From Barthelona sp. PCE (Eukaryota > Metamonada: BaSk clade), in the NCBI GenBank assembly GCA_040285745.1, contig JAUFOR010000003.1, positions 248,001 to 312,000 on the forward strand: a stretch of 64,000 bases of DNA, given 5' to 3'. Position 1 is the first letter of the stretch. Each line of letters starts with the position of its first letter. Below the pieces are notes generated by a model. The model was not told the DNA's origin, searched no databases, and saw nothing but the letters and a program-made list of their open reading frames with translations. This document shows positions 1 through 8,281 of the stretch, piece after piece. The translations under genes and the position numbers were made by a program.

Positions 1-571
1 AATAATTTCGATTTTGGTGGTCTTCTTCAGTGATACTGAACATGAAAGTGGTATCTTCTTCGGTATTGAGGAAGAAGATGCCTGCACTGTTGATACTTAA
101 ATTATAGAAATCATAGCAGGGAGATTCAATTGTTGAATATATATCACCATTGACTACATTCATTATTTTCAATTCGTTTTCACCATCTTCTCCACAAAAG
201 TGCACCAGGGCGTCGCCATTAATTGAAAGAAAGTAGATATAAAAATTATCAACACAAATATCATCAGGCATCACTAATTTAAAGTTTAAATCGCTCAGTT
301 TACGCTGTTTGGTATCGTAAACGCTAACGCGGATATCCTCAGATTCATAACTATCTAAAAAATACTCAGAATCGGAATAGAGGATGTGTGGTTCAAATAG
401 AAAAGGTCTGCTGGACATATAATCGACAGAAGCAATCTCCTCCTCAAAAGGAACATAGGCAAGGGATGAAGAGCCGTTTTGGGTGGGATTGGTATCTTCT
501 TGTTTTATGCACGATATATGATTGTGGTAATAAGTTAATTCAGGTTCTTGGATGTGTTCAGTGATCCTCAT
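1..571 (-). CDS. lineage-specific beta-rich protein, 3' part beyond window edge
   Basis: An open frame of 190 codons reads leftward from an ATG at 571 and runs off the left end of the window, so only the N-terminal part is visible. It is a clear paralogue of the next gene (666-2711). Both share an N-terminal block with a Met-Ser-Ser-Arg motif, a Pro-His-Ile...Tyr-Ser stretch and a YDTKQR motif, and both reach an FS(I/V)TEE motif at matching positions. The pair lies in tandem on the same strand, about 94 bp apart, which points to a local duplication. I see no signal peptide or membrane segment. The repeated short hydrophobic strands suggest a beta-propeller-like fold; this is inference and no domain is recognised. 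Function unknown. Confidence 0.75.
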   Translation of the reverse strand, partial: MRITEHIQEPELTYYHNHISCIKQEDTNPTQNGSSSLAYVPFEEEIASVDYMSSRPFLFEPHILYSDSEYFLDSYESEDIRVSVYDTKQRKLSDLNFKLVMPDDICVDNFYIYFLSINGDALVHFCGEDGENELKIMNVVNGDIYSTIESPCYDFYNLSINSAGIFFLNTEEDTTFMFSITEEDHQNRNY

Positions 572-585
572 ACAATAGATAGCGT

Positions 586-593
586 ATTATATA
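586..593 (-). promoter_or_regulatory. TATA-like element for the gene at 1-571
   Basis: On the minus strand this reads TATATAAT, about 15 bp upstream of the ATG at 571. Similar A/T-rich elements sit close to many other ATGs in the window. Read as a core promoter, it implies a leader of only a few bases. This is inferred from position and recurrence, not from transcript data. Confidence 0.3.
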
Positions 594-665
594 CAAAAAG
601 AAAGAGGTACTAAAAGGTTGTTCATAGCTGACACTGGTTAATTCACATTTACAATATTTTAACAT

Positions 666-2711
666 TTAATCCTCACATTGCAAGCTTTCCCTGACCTTGG
701 ATACATTTATGGGCTTGTAAGTATAATCCTTAAAATCATCTACGGTAACAGTCTTCTCAAACACTCTGGGATTCATATTACCATCAAATCTAACGGTGTG
801 GTATGCAACAGATGTTCCATTATTCTTTGTATAAACAGCAGCATCACGTTTTCTACAAAAGTCACCAACCAACTTAAAACCTTCAGGGATCTCGTGGATT
901 TTTTGAACAGTTTTGCTGCCAAAATCAATATGATACATGCCAGTGTGTCCAGCAACAATATTGGGACCGATGAACTCTTTGACATCATCTCTTTGAGAAT
1001 CCGAAAGAGGAATGTCCTCATGTTCACCTTCTGGTGTGAGCATGACAGCCTTTGCAATATTATCTTCACCGGGTTGTTCATAAAATGTAACGATGGTGTT
1101 ACCCCAAGGGTTAAAAAGAACTGAATCACAATATACACCACGGCAAAACACATCATCATATGTCTCATTGACCAGATCAACGTTGTACAAGGTTATATAA
1201 TAACCCTTGACACCGGCAACACATAGTTTATCATCGTAAAGACTTTTCATCATACCACCCTGTTCGATATCGCAAGATTTTCCGACTTTTACGTCACCGA
1301 GCTTATAAATGTCATGATCACACTGTGTAAGAGGAATACCATTCTCATTTACGTACTCTAGTTCAAAAATTCCCAGGTTGGTCACCCCACTAATATAAAA
1401 TCCATGCCTTCCCAGAAGTAAAGCTGCAAAAAGCTTGTGATCGTAAGCATTTGCTATAGCATTAAAGCCACAGCACAAGGTTAGGTAAAGGTTGTTGTGA
1501 AACACACGCACTTTGATCTTGTCAAAAGGATCGCAGTCAACATCAATGACTTCACACACCCTTGTTTTAGTATTGAAAATCAAAACTCGGTTGAAAACAT
1601 CAGTACCAATAAGATATCCTTTGTAGGTTATTATATCGCTTACCGTGTCAAAGAAAAAGAGTACATTCTCCTTCTGAACAGGCACTGTTATGTATACACC
1701 CTTACCCTTTCTGGCAAAAGTGTGGATAGCAATGCGGTTAGTGAAATTAAAAACATCATCTGTTGGTAGAGGTACAGTTGTATCAGCCTCGTCACATGTA
1801 AGAAGAGCACCCCAGACTGTACCAGTTACAAATTCAAAAGATTCACCATTTAAAGTGATGGTGTGCGATCGATCTGCATCTTCATCAATGACGGTGAAAC
1901 AAGCAATTTTGTTAGAGATATCCAGTTTATGCATAATAACTGAACTACAACCATTCCAAGGTAACTTTTCCTGAAGGATGGGGAATAATTCGAAAAAATC
2001 AATGGAAGTGTCCTCGTAATAATAGATCATCTTTGGGTAAAAACCAACTTCACACATGAAGAAACCAGCAAAGTTAAGACCATGAGCAAACTTACTGTCT
2101 ATGGTGGCATTGTTAACGGGCTTAAAAGCATTTTCGTAATTACGGCTCTTGTGCTCCTCTTCAGTAACGCTGAAACGGTAAACTACTTCTTCCTCTTCAT
2201 CATAATCTTCGTCATACATATCACCAAATAAGAATACACCACTACTGTTTGCACCAATATGCACCAAAGCATAGCAGGGTGGATCAAGGACTTGATATAC
2301 TTCCTTGGTAATCACATTCATAACCATAAAAAAAGATCCTCCTTCACTTTCAACGAATTGCACTAATACATCACCTTCATTGTTCAATAATGAGATGATC
2401 AGCTGTTCTACATTGAATCCTTCAAGAAGATCAATGTCAATGTCAAAGTCAAACTCAAGCAAAACACTCTGTCGTTGTTTAGTATCATAAAGGTCAATTG
2501 CTATTTTGATTGATTTTTCACCGTTAATGGGATATACAGCCTTAGAATAGAATATGTGTGGCTGCAAAAGGCAAGATCTGCTTGACATGTATTCAACTGG
2601 TGCAATTTCATTTCCAATTGGAACTAATCCTGTTCCCTCAACGTTAATGCTGCTGTAAATATCTTGGTCTTTGTGGCAGAGGACTCGGTTTCTTTGTAAG
2701 GAGACGTTCAT
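666..2711 (-). CDS. lineage-specific beta-rich (propeller-like) protein, 681 aa
   Basis: The 681-residue protein starts at the ATG at 2711, with a TATAAA-like stretch about 20 bp upstream on the minus strand. It has no signal peptide, membrane segment or obvious catalytic motif. The sequence alternates short hydrophobic strands with polar turns along its whole length, as in beta-propellers, and carries an acidic run (Asp/Glu) near residues 165-175. Its N-terminal 200 residues are clearly homologous to the truncated neighbour at 1-571. More distant proteins of the same look lie at 6530-8281 and 35122-37260. Four such genes in 37 kb mark an expanded lineage-specific family. The function is unknown; a protein-interaction scaffold is only a guess from the fold. 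Confidence 0.85.
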   Translation of the reverse strand: MNVSLQRNRVLCHKDQDIYSSINVEGTGLVPIGNEIAPVEYMSSRSCLLQPHIFYSKAVYPINGEKSIKIAIDLYDTKQRQSVLLEFDFDIDIDLLEGFNVEQLIISLLNNEGDVLVQFVESEGGSFFMVMNVITKEVYQVLDPPCYALVHIGANSSGVFLFGDMYDEDYDEEEEVVYRFSVTEEEHKSRNYENAFKPVNNATIDSKFAHGLNFAGFFMCEVGFYPKMIYYYEDTSIDFFELFPILQEKLPWNGCSSVIMHKLDISNKIACFTVIDEDADRSHTITLNGESFEFVTGTVWGALLTCDEADTTVPLPTDDVFNFTNRIAIHTFARKGKGVYITVPVQKENVLFFFDTVSDIITYKGYLIGTDVFNRVLIFNTKTRVCEVIDVDCDPFDKIKVRVFHNNLYLTLCCGFNAIANAYDHKLFAALLLGRHGFYISGVTNLGIFELEYVNENGIPLTQCDHDIYKLGDVKVGKSCDIEQGGMMKSLYDDKLCVAGVKGYYITLYNVDLVNETYDDVFCRGVYCDSVLFNPWGNTIVTFYEQPGEDNIAKAVMLTPEGEHEDIPLSDSQRDDVKEFIGPNIVAGHTGMYHIDFGSKTVQKIHEIPEGFKLVGDFCRKRDAAVYTKNNGTSVAYHTVRFDGNMNPRVFEKTVTVDDFKDYTYKPINVSKVRESLQCED

Positions 2712-2976
2712 AGGTAAAAGTGCCGTTTATAAACTTAGAAAAGGGAATTTTTTGGCAATACACCTTTTTATATCAGGAACGGTGATGTCTGATAGTGTGT
2801 CTGATCAGAAAGGATGTAAATTCTGTTGATAAGAGCCTATTATTAAAGAAGAGTTTTTTTTTTCTGTGTTACTAGTTACATTCTATTACGTGTCAATAAT
2901 GGGATTTAAATGGACCAGAACCCTCTTAAGTGAATTAAAAATGGATATTTACAGTATATGTACAAAAACTATGTTT

Positions 2977-3714
2977 TTAATTCAAAAGAGTTGCGATTGT
3001 GAGTTCTTGTGGTTGTTTAACAAGAAATTCCTCAATTATAGTTCGTGCGCAATACATGAATTGTTCTCCATACCTTTTCTTCAATCGAATAATATGTTCA
3101 TGAGCGTAGTACAAACGTGTATATTCTTTAGAGCACTGGCATGCCAGATTCACTTCATAACAGAACTGCTCTTTGCTGATCGAAGGATATAATGCAGTTA
3201 AAACTCGATAACGATAGAACCAAAGAATAGAAGTGTGATGTTCCTTATGCAATAGCAGTTCATTAAGCCACAGTTCTTTTTTGAGACTCTCAACGCCCCT
3301 CTCAACTGCGGCGTTGAAACGTCTGTGATTCAGACAGTGAAAATCTGGTGCTATATATAGAATTATATAACTGGTTTCCAGAAACGTTGCTGTATTTGTG
3401 AAAGCAGCATAATCATCCAGACAATCCTTTGAAAAGTTGTATGCAGCGCTTATTCGCACGCAAATAGAACCACTTTCAGCCAACAAATTGTCGGTGTGTA
3501 TTGCTATTGTGCTGTCATGATCTTCCACCAGAGCAGAGAAGTAATCGTCATCCATGAAGTCAACATGGATATCATGTGCCGGGGGAATGATTTCGTCCGT
3601 CAATAGTCCTTCCAAATATTGATAGAATAAAATGGCAAAATCAAGGTTGCTTACAGACTTTTTCTCGGAAGCCAAAGCACCCCTACTTGTTGTATCTGGG
3701 GTTCCAACTGTCAC
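2977..3714 (-). CDS. PTAR1-like protein prenyltransferase alpha-subunit repeat protein, 5' end unresolved
   Basis: The protein resembles PTAR1, a member of the protein prenyltransferase alpha-subunit repeat family. A helical segment with LYIAPDFHCLNHRRF and then LLLHKEHHTSILWFYRYRVL matches the paired-helix PPTA pattern (leucines, then Trp...Arg-Tyr-Arg) and the order seen in PTAR1. PTAR1-type proteins form alpha subunits of protein geranylgeranyltransferases that modify Rab/SNARE substrates; that role here is inferred. The open frame as given begins at a GTG and has no ATG near its N terminus. Extending upstream in the same frame meets a TGA at 3727-3729 and then a further open stretch to an ATG at 3792. 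A GTAAGG splice-donor-like hexamer overlaps the break (minus strand, 3725-3720). The true 5' end is therefore an exon boundary, a readthrough stop or a mutation. Confidence 0.55.
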   Translation of the reverse strand: MTVGTPDTTSRGALASEKKSVSNLDFAILFYQYLEGLLTDEIIPPAHDIHVDFMDDDYFSALVEDHDSTIAIHTDNLLAESGSICVRISAAYNFSKDCLDDYAAFTNTATFLETSYIILYIAPDFHCLNHRRFNAAVERGVESLKKELWLNELLLHKEHHTSILWFYRYRVLTALYPSISKEQFCYEVNLACQCSKEYTRLYYAHEHIIRLKKRYGEQFMYCARTIIEEFLVKQPQELTIATLLN

Positions 3715-3948
3715 TTTGCCCTTACTTCAGAAAACGGAAGCGAAAGATATGAGATTTGTGAATACATCCAAAGTAGCTTTATGGGATCCCATAGTTATGC
3801 GAGCGTCAGACAAATAGCTATGTTTCACAAACATTTTTTACGTAAAACATACCTTATTGATTGGAACTTGTTTAACCGTTTATTTACCGTATCCACGAAA
3901 GTTATTACTTTCACAAGGACAATTGCGATCTGATCATCGTTTAATTTA

Positions 3949-5388
3949 ATGCTTACTTTCAAACAACGTGTCAGTGATCGTTTAACAAAATTACTGCAGC
4001 TAGGATGGTTTAAAACATATCAGAGCTGCATTGCAAAGGTAGATACCGACCGAAAAATCATGCTGTTGATGGTTATTCTCGCAGAATTCATGATTGGTTG
4101 CTTCTGGAATATTTCTCTCTTGATGAATTCTCTTAGATATAGTGTTTTTTATGGATTAACATGGACCAACCTATTCGACCCCACCATTATATTGATGATT
4201 ATTCTATTGATTTTTGGATTTTTCACAGCTTTTGGTAGTCGTTGGACTGATGAATTTCTAGGACCCAATCGGGCCATGTTCTGGAGCGCTGTTCTGTACG
4301 GTGGTGGTCAGTTCATCGGTGCAACAATTCTAACATTGGGTGATCAAGTAGCAGTATCTCCAATATTCTTCATTGTTTTCGCTGCAATCCCCATAGGTAT
4401 TGGTATTGGCATGGGGTTCATTGCGCCGGCCGCGTGTCTCATGAGATGGTACCCGGATCAGAGATCGTTTGCACCCATGATTTCTATTGTTTCGTTTTCT
4501 GCAGCTCCACTTTTAACTTCATGGTTTTTCTTCTCAAGCAGAGGGGACCCTTCGTTCATCATGAGCGTTTTTGGGTTATTCTCTTTCATTATATTACTAG
4601 CTTGTTCATTTGTACTTAAGAAGCCTGCTCCATTCCAGACATTCCCTGCTCCCAAGGCGTCAAAGAAGCTCAGGAGGGACGTTTATCTTTCGATTGATAA
4701 GCCTGCCGTCTGCACCCTTACACCAAAGAATCTTTTGCATATTAAGCAATTTTACTTTTCATCATTAGCTTTGGTTGCTAATTATACTCTATTTGGTTTC
4801 CTCATCATGGATTTCGCCCATCGTTCGTACACCTTCTTACTCTTATCATTTAGAATCGAGTATCTACCGTTTTTATTCGGGTTTGCTCACATTGGAGCAC
4901 TAGCAGGTCGTTATATTTGGTCAGTTGTGGCAAGGTCTGTGGGTAAGATCATCTCGTATGCATTACAATGCTGGTCGGCGGCGTTTGTTCTTGTATGTCT
5001 TGTATTTGTTGTTAATACTTCTATTTTATGGTTATTTGTTGTAATATTTGTTTTGTTCACCGTGTTTGGCGGTTTCCAACAACTTACAACTCAGTTTATT
5101 GGTGAAGTGTTCGGTACAATCAATATTAAAGCTTTGCATTCAGTTTTTATCTTGCTTCAACCTTTGGGTTATTTTATTGCATTTTTACTTGTATTAATAC
5201 AAATTAGGACCGATCTCACTTCATCATTGTTCTTATTTGCTACACTTGAAGTTGTTTGCGGATTCTTAATGTATTTAGTACGTCCTATTTCATCAATTCA
5301 AGTGAAGACTCTGTTCCCTCGCACTCCTCTCAATAATATGAAGGAGACTGATAATATGGATCTCTTGGATGCTGTTATTGAGGCATAG
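3949..5388 (+). CDS. major facilitator superfamily transporter, 12 TM
   Basis: The 479-residue protein has about twelve hydrophobic segments: six between residues 40 and 225, a polar cytosolic loop around 225-260 with basic and Pro residues, and six more up to about 450. This 6+6 pattern and the Gly-rich helix 4 (repeated IGIG motifs) are typical of the major facilitator superfamily. The overall look is nearest to monocarboxylate or oxalate/formate-type uniporters and antiporters, but the substrate cannot be read from the sequence. The ATG at 3949 is preceded directly by TTTAATTTA. The gene ends about 40 bp from the convergent TSR4-like gene. Expected location is the plasma or an internal membrane. 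Confidence 0.8.
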   Translation: MLTFKQRVSDRLTKLLQLGWFKTYQSCIAKVDTDRKIMLLMVILAEFMIGCFWNISLLMNSLRYSVFYGLTWTNLFDPTIILMIILLIFGFFTAFGSRWTDEFLGPNRAMFWSAVLYGGGQFIGATILTLGDQVAVSPIFFIVFAAIPIGIGIGMGFIAPAACLMRWYPDQRSFAPMISIVSFSAAPLLTSWFFFSSRGDPSFIMSVFGLFSFIILLACSFVLKKPAPFQTFPAPKASKKLRRDVYLSIDKPAVCTLTPKNLLHIKQFYFSSLALVANYTLFGFLIMDFAHRSYTFLLLSFRIEYLPFLFGFAHIGALAGRYIWSVVARSVGKIISYALQCWSAAFVLVCLVFVVNTSILWLFVVIFVLFTVFGGFQQLTTQFIGEVFGTINIKALHSVFILLQPLGYFIAFLLVLIQIRTDLTSSLFLFATLEVVCGFLMYLVRPISSIQVKTLFPRTPLNNMKETDNMDLLDAVIEA

Positions 5389-5427
5389 GTAATAAATTTG
5401 TATTCATTTTTCAATTTTTCAATCAAA

Positions 5428-6447
5428 TTACTCTGCCAAATTCAAAGAGTTCAAAGTAGAATTGTCATCAAGCTCAAGCACAACAACTTCCTCATGTGCG
5501 CCCTCAGATGCTTGTTGGGCATCTGTATACACAGCTACCGTCAGAAGATTGTCTAACTGAGACGCAACATTCAAATCAATGACTGCACTGAAAGCTAAGA
5601 AGCTTGAAAACACCTGATACTCGAACGTGAGCGTGTTGGGAATGGATTTCTTGACAGATGAAGGGGAGAAGTATACTGGCTCTCCACCAATATAGTAATG
5701 GAAAACAGCATCACTGCACATGCTGAATAAAGTTACCCAATCACTGTATTCTACCTCTTTGGCCTCCTTCAACATCTGCTCGATCTGCGCCTCGCTGGCT
5801 TGGCCCTCACTTGAGGCTGTTACCTCAGACTCTTCTTCTTTAGCCTCCTGAACTTTGGCATCATTCTTTTCCCTCTCTTGTTGGCCAATGAGCTCTGCAA
5901 TCTCAACAGTGGATGCAACATCTAACTCGTAGCAAGGAAGCATGCCAGGAAAAGCATGCGTTATCGAAGGAACATCAGGTTGGACTTCCTCACTGACAAC
6001 ACCTACACTGGCGAATACATTCTCTTCTTCGCTCCAGCCACCCTCTTCGTCGCTCCAAGAGTTGTCCCATTCGCCCTTCTCGTTGGATGCAGCAGTTTCT
6101 ACCACAACATCAGAAAAGTGACCAATGAAGGATGCCGCTCGGAAAGAGTGTGCAGCATGTTCACAATCCTTATTGTTGCAGCAAAAAAGAGCTACACTGC
6201 GGGGAATAAGTCCTCCTTCAACAAAAACAGGTGCGTATGATTGAAATAAAACAACCAGCGGTGCACTACATCTTAAACAATGTGGAATTTCGTATTTCAC
6301 GTTAACAGGAAGAACTAAAGGCCCTCCAAAACGACACGTGAAGAAGTCTACTTCGTTAGGATCCATTGGAGCATCGAATACTCCTAGAATTCTATCTTCG
6401 TCTTCAAATGTTTGCTCAAAACTATCTTGTTCGTGTTCAGATGTCAT
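5428..6447 (-). CDS. TSR4: TSR4/PDCD2-family ribosome biogenesis protein
   Basis: The PDCD2/TSR4 family chaperones ribosomal protein uS5 (Rps2) and is needed for small-subunit maturation. This 339-residue protein shows the family order. There is an FGGPL motif near residue 40, then IPHCLRC (Cys57, Cys60) followed by a hydrophobic strand and a YAP motif, then FCC...C (Cys89, Cys90, Cys95). A long acidic linker comes next (residues 130-215). The C-terminal PDCD2_C-like part has YYIGGEPVYFS and FEYQVFSSFLAF. In typical members the C-terminal part also carries a CxxC before the Phe-Glu-(Phe/Tyr)-Gln motif; here it reads IPNTLTFEYQ without cysteines. The start is the ATG at 6447. Family assignment is good; the symbol is by homology. 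Confidence 0.75.
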   Translation of the reverse strand: MTSEHEQDSFEQTFEDEDRILGVFDAPMDPNEVDFFTCRFGGPLVLPVNVKYEIPHCLRCSAPLVVLFQSYAPVFVEGGLIPRSVALFCCNNKDCEHAAHSFRAASFIGHFSDVVVETAASNEKGEWDNSWSDEEGGWSEEENVFASVGVVSEEVQPDVPSITHAFPGMLPCYELDVASTVEIAELIGQQEREKNDAKVQEAKEEESEVTASSEGQASEAQIEQMLKEAKEVEYSDWVTLFSMCSDAVFHYYIGGEPVYFSPSSVKKSIPNTLTFEYQVFSSFLAFSAVIDLNVASQLDNLLTVAVYTDAQQASEGAHEEVVVLELDDNSTLNSLNLAE

Positions 6448-6529
6448 TTTAATGGATATGTGAAGTGGTTACGGGTTTGAAATGGTTATTAATGTGAAAC
6501 CGTTTTTTTTCCTCCTTCTTTATAATTTA

Positions 6530-8281
6530 ATGCCTAGAGCAAAGCCCTACAGCGACGGTTTGGCATTTTCCAGTTTTGATGGGGCAGTTCTTGTTCATGA
6601 TCGAACTCTGACTTTAACAAAGAGATCATTTGGTTCGACACCGATTCTTTCGGACGTCATTGGGCGTGTTAGGTGTGATAAAGGCGCAACCGAACGTCAA
6701 GATTGGGCATGTGATCCTTTTAAATGTATTAACTCAGATATTTATGTATTTCATACTTATTCACGAAGGGAAGATGTTTCTACATTTACTTTTGTGGATC
6801 TTCTGGGTGAAAAACCCACCACAGAGCGCTGGATAGATATGGGAGATCCGGAAGACTTTTTTTTTGTTGTATTTTCCCCTCAGACAATATTAGTTCGGGT
6901 TTACAGTGGAGATTTAGTTCTGATACATAACGATGAAATGACTGAAATTGAAGAGACAGAAGGAATGGAGCTTGTTTACTGCTATGGCCAACCAAACTTT
7001 TGTTTTCTAAAAAGAAATGATTTTGAGTACTATTGTCTGAAGATAAATGATGGAGTGCCAACTGTTAATTTTCTATTTACAAGTGAGCATCCCCTAGTAC
7101 AGGTTGGTTTTGAAAATGTTCGTGTTAGTTTTTTTTGCATCAGTGAAGAAAAAAAATTGTTGGTAAATTCAGTATATGATGGTGCATCAGTTACCAATTT
7201 GGAGTTTACATTACCTTTTGAAGGTTTAGACCATCATTTTTCGTTGTGTCTATCAAAGATTACTCAAAATTTTCTGTGTCTCTTTAATAGAAATAGATTA
7301 TATCATATTTTTAAGGGTAACAGCTATCACACACACAGTTTCTTGTTTGAATCAGGCGTATCTCCAACCATGTGGTTGTCAAAAAACAATAGTGGACCTT
7401 ACACATTGCCGTTTACTGCAACAGTGCAAGGAGGGTTGTATGGTTATTGGCCAAATGAAATAGCACAAGTTTTCTTCACAGATGAGCATGATATTATTGC
7501 TCAGAGAATACCATTGGTTGAATTTTCAACTATCGACAGTACGATAATGCTGCAGAGTTCACGGCTCTTTATTAATATTGAAAAAAAACGTGTGCTTGTT
7601 ATGCGCAATTCATACTATAATTCATATATGTTTTTTAAGCACGTTGATGCAGTGGAGGGTTGTGTATATTTTCAAATACGCAACGAAGACAATGCATTCC
7701 TGCGAATAGACGATAAAGGAGCGAATATTGTTCATGGTCTCTGCAAACGTGGGTTTCGAAATGTAGATTCAAGTACTCTCTCATTTCTTGATGTCTGGAA
7801 ACAAAACCCATACGTCGACAATTTGTTCTGCGGCTGGGGAGTTGAGTCAGGTGATCTCATTGTTGCTGTTTTAGGTGAAGATGGCGTTGAACAAGAGCAA
7901 ATATTGAATGTGGACAGAGGTCATGTAGGTCAATGGTTATCCGATTCTTTATTGGCAGTATATCGTAACTGTTCCAAAGAAGAACCCATAACGATGTTCG
8001 TTGATGTCAATTTTAATCGTAATGAACCGTTATTAGTGATAGAATGCAATCTTCCTCTTTGTTCTGACGATTTATCAAGAGCTACATGCGGTCACGATTC
8101 ATTCTCCATCTTTAAATGGGGAGAAGATGCATTCATTGATGTACAAACTTTTTATATTAATCAAGGTTTTAGATGTGAGAAAAAGGAGATCTCACTCGTT
8201 TGGCTGCTTTCAAATTCAACAATCATTGATTGCTACGGTGCTGCTGTTAAGTACGAACACGATCGTAACATGGCGATGTGA
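6530..8281 (+). CDS. lineage-specific beta-rich (propeller-like) protein, 583 aa
   Basis: I place the start at 6530, just after TATAATTTA. The resulting N terminus MPRAK... parallels MPRVR... in the similar gene at 35122-37260. An in-frame ATG at 6482 would add 16 hydrophobic residues. The 583-residue protein is made of alternating strands and turns with no membrane segment or catalytic motif, like the family members at 1-571 and 666-2711, but similarity is low and rests on overall texture. It ends in a TGA at 8279-8281. Its last 35 bp overlap the 3' end of the opposite-strand gene at 8247-9656. Function unknown. Confidence 0.75.
   Translation: MPRAKPYSDGLAFSSFDGAVLVHDRTLTLTKRSFGSTPILSDVIGRVRCDKGATERQDWACDPFKCINSDIYVFHTYSRREDVSTFTFVDLLGEKPTTERWIDMGDPEDFFFVVFSPQTILVRVYSGDLVLIHNDEMTEIEETEGMELVYCYGQPNFCFLKRNDFEYYCLKINDGVPTVNFLFTSEHPLVQVGFENVRVSFFCISEEKKLLVNSVYDGASVTNLEFTLPFEGLDHHFSLCLSKITQNFLCLFNRNRLYHIFKGNSYHTHSFLFESGVSPTMWLSKNNSGPYTLPFTATVQGGLYGYWPNEIAQVFFTDEHDIIAQRIPLVEFSTIDSTIMLQSSRLFINIEKKRVLVMRNSYYNSYMFFKHVDAVEGCVYFQIRNEDNAFLRIDDKGANIVHGLCKRGFRNVDSSTLSFLDVWKQNPYVDNLFCGWGVESGDLIVAVLGEDGVEQEQILNVDRGHVGQWLSDSLLAVYRNCSKEEPITMFVDVNFNRNEPLLVIECNLPLCSDDLSRATCGHDSFSIFKWGEDAFIDVQTFYINQGFRCEKKEISLVWLLSNSTIIDCYGAAVKYEHDRNMAM

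Noticed and set aside
2977-3792. TGA at 3727-3729 as a selenocysteine codon
   Set aside because: The PTAR1 family is not known as a selenoprotein, no SECIS-like structure was evident, and a GTAAGG donor-like site at the same spot offers a simpler explanation.
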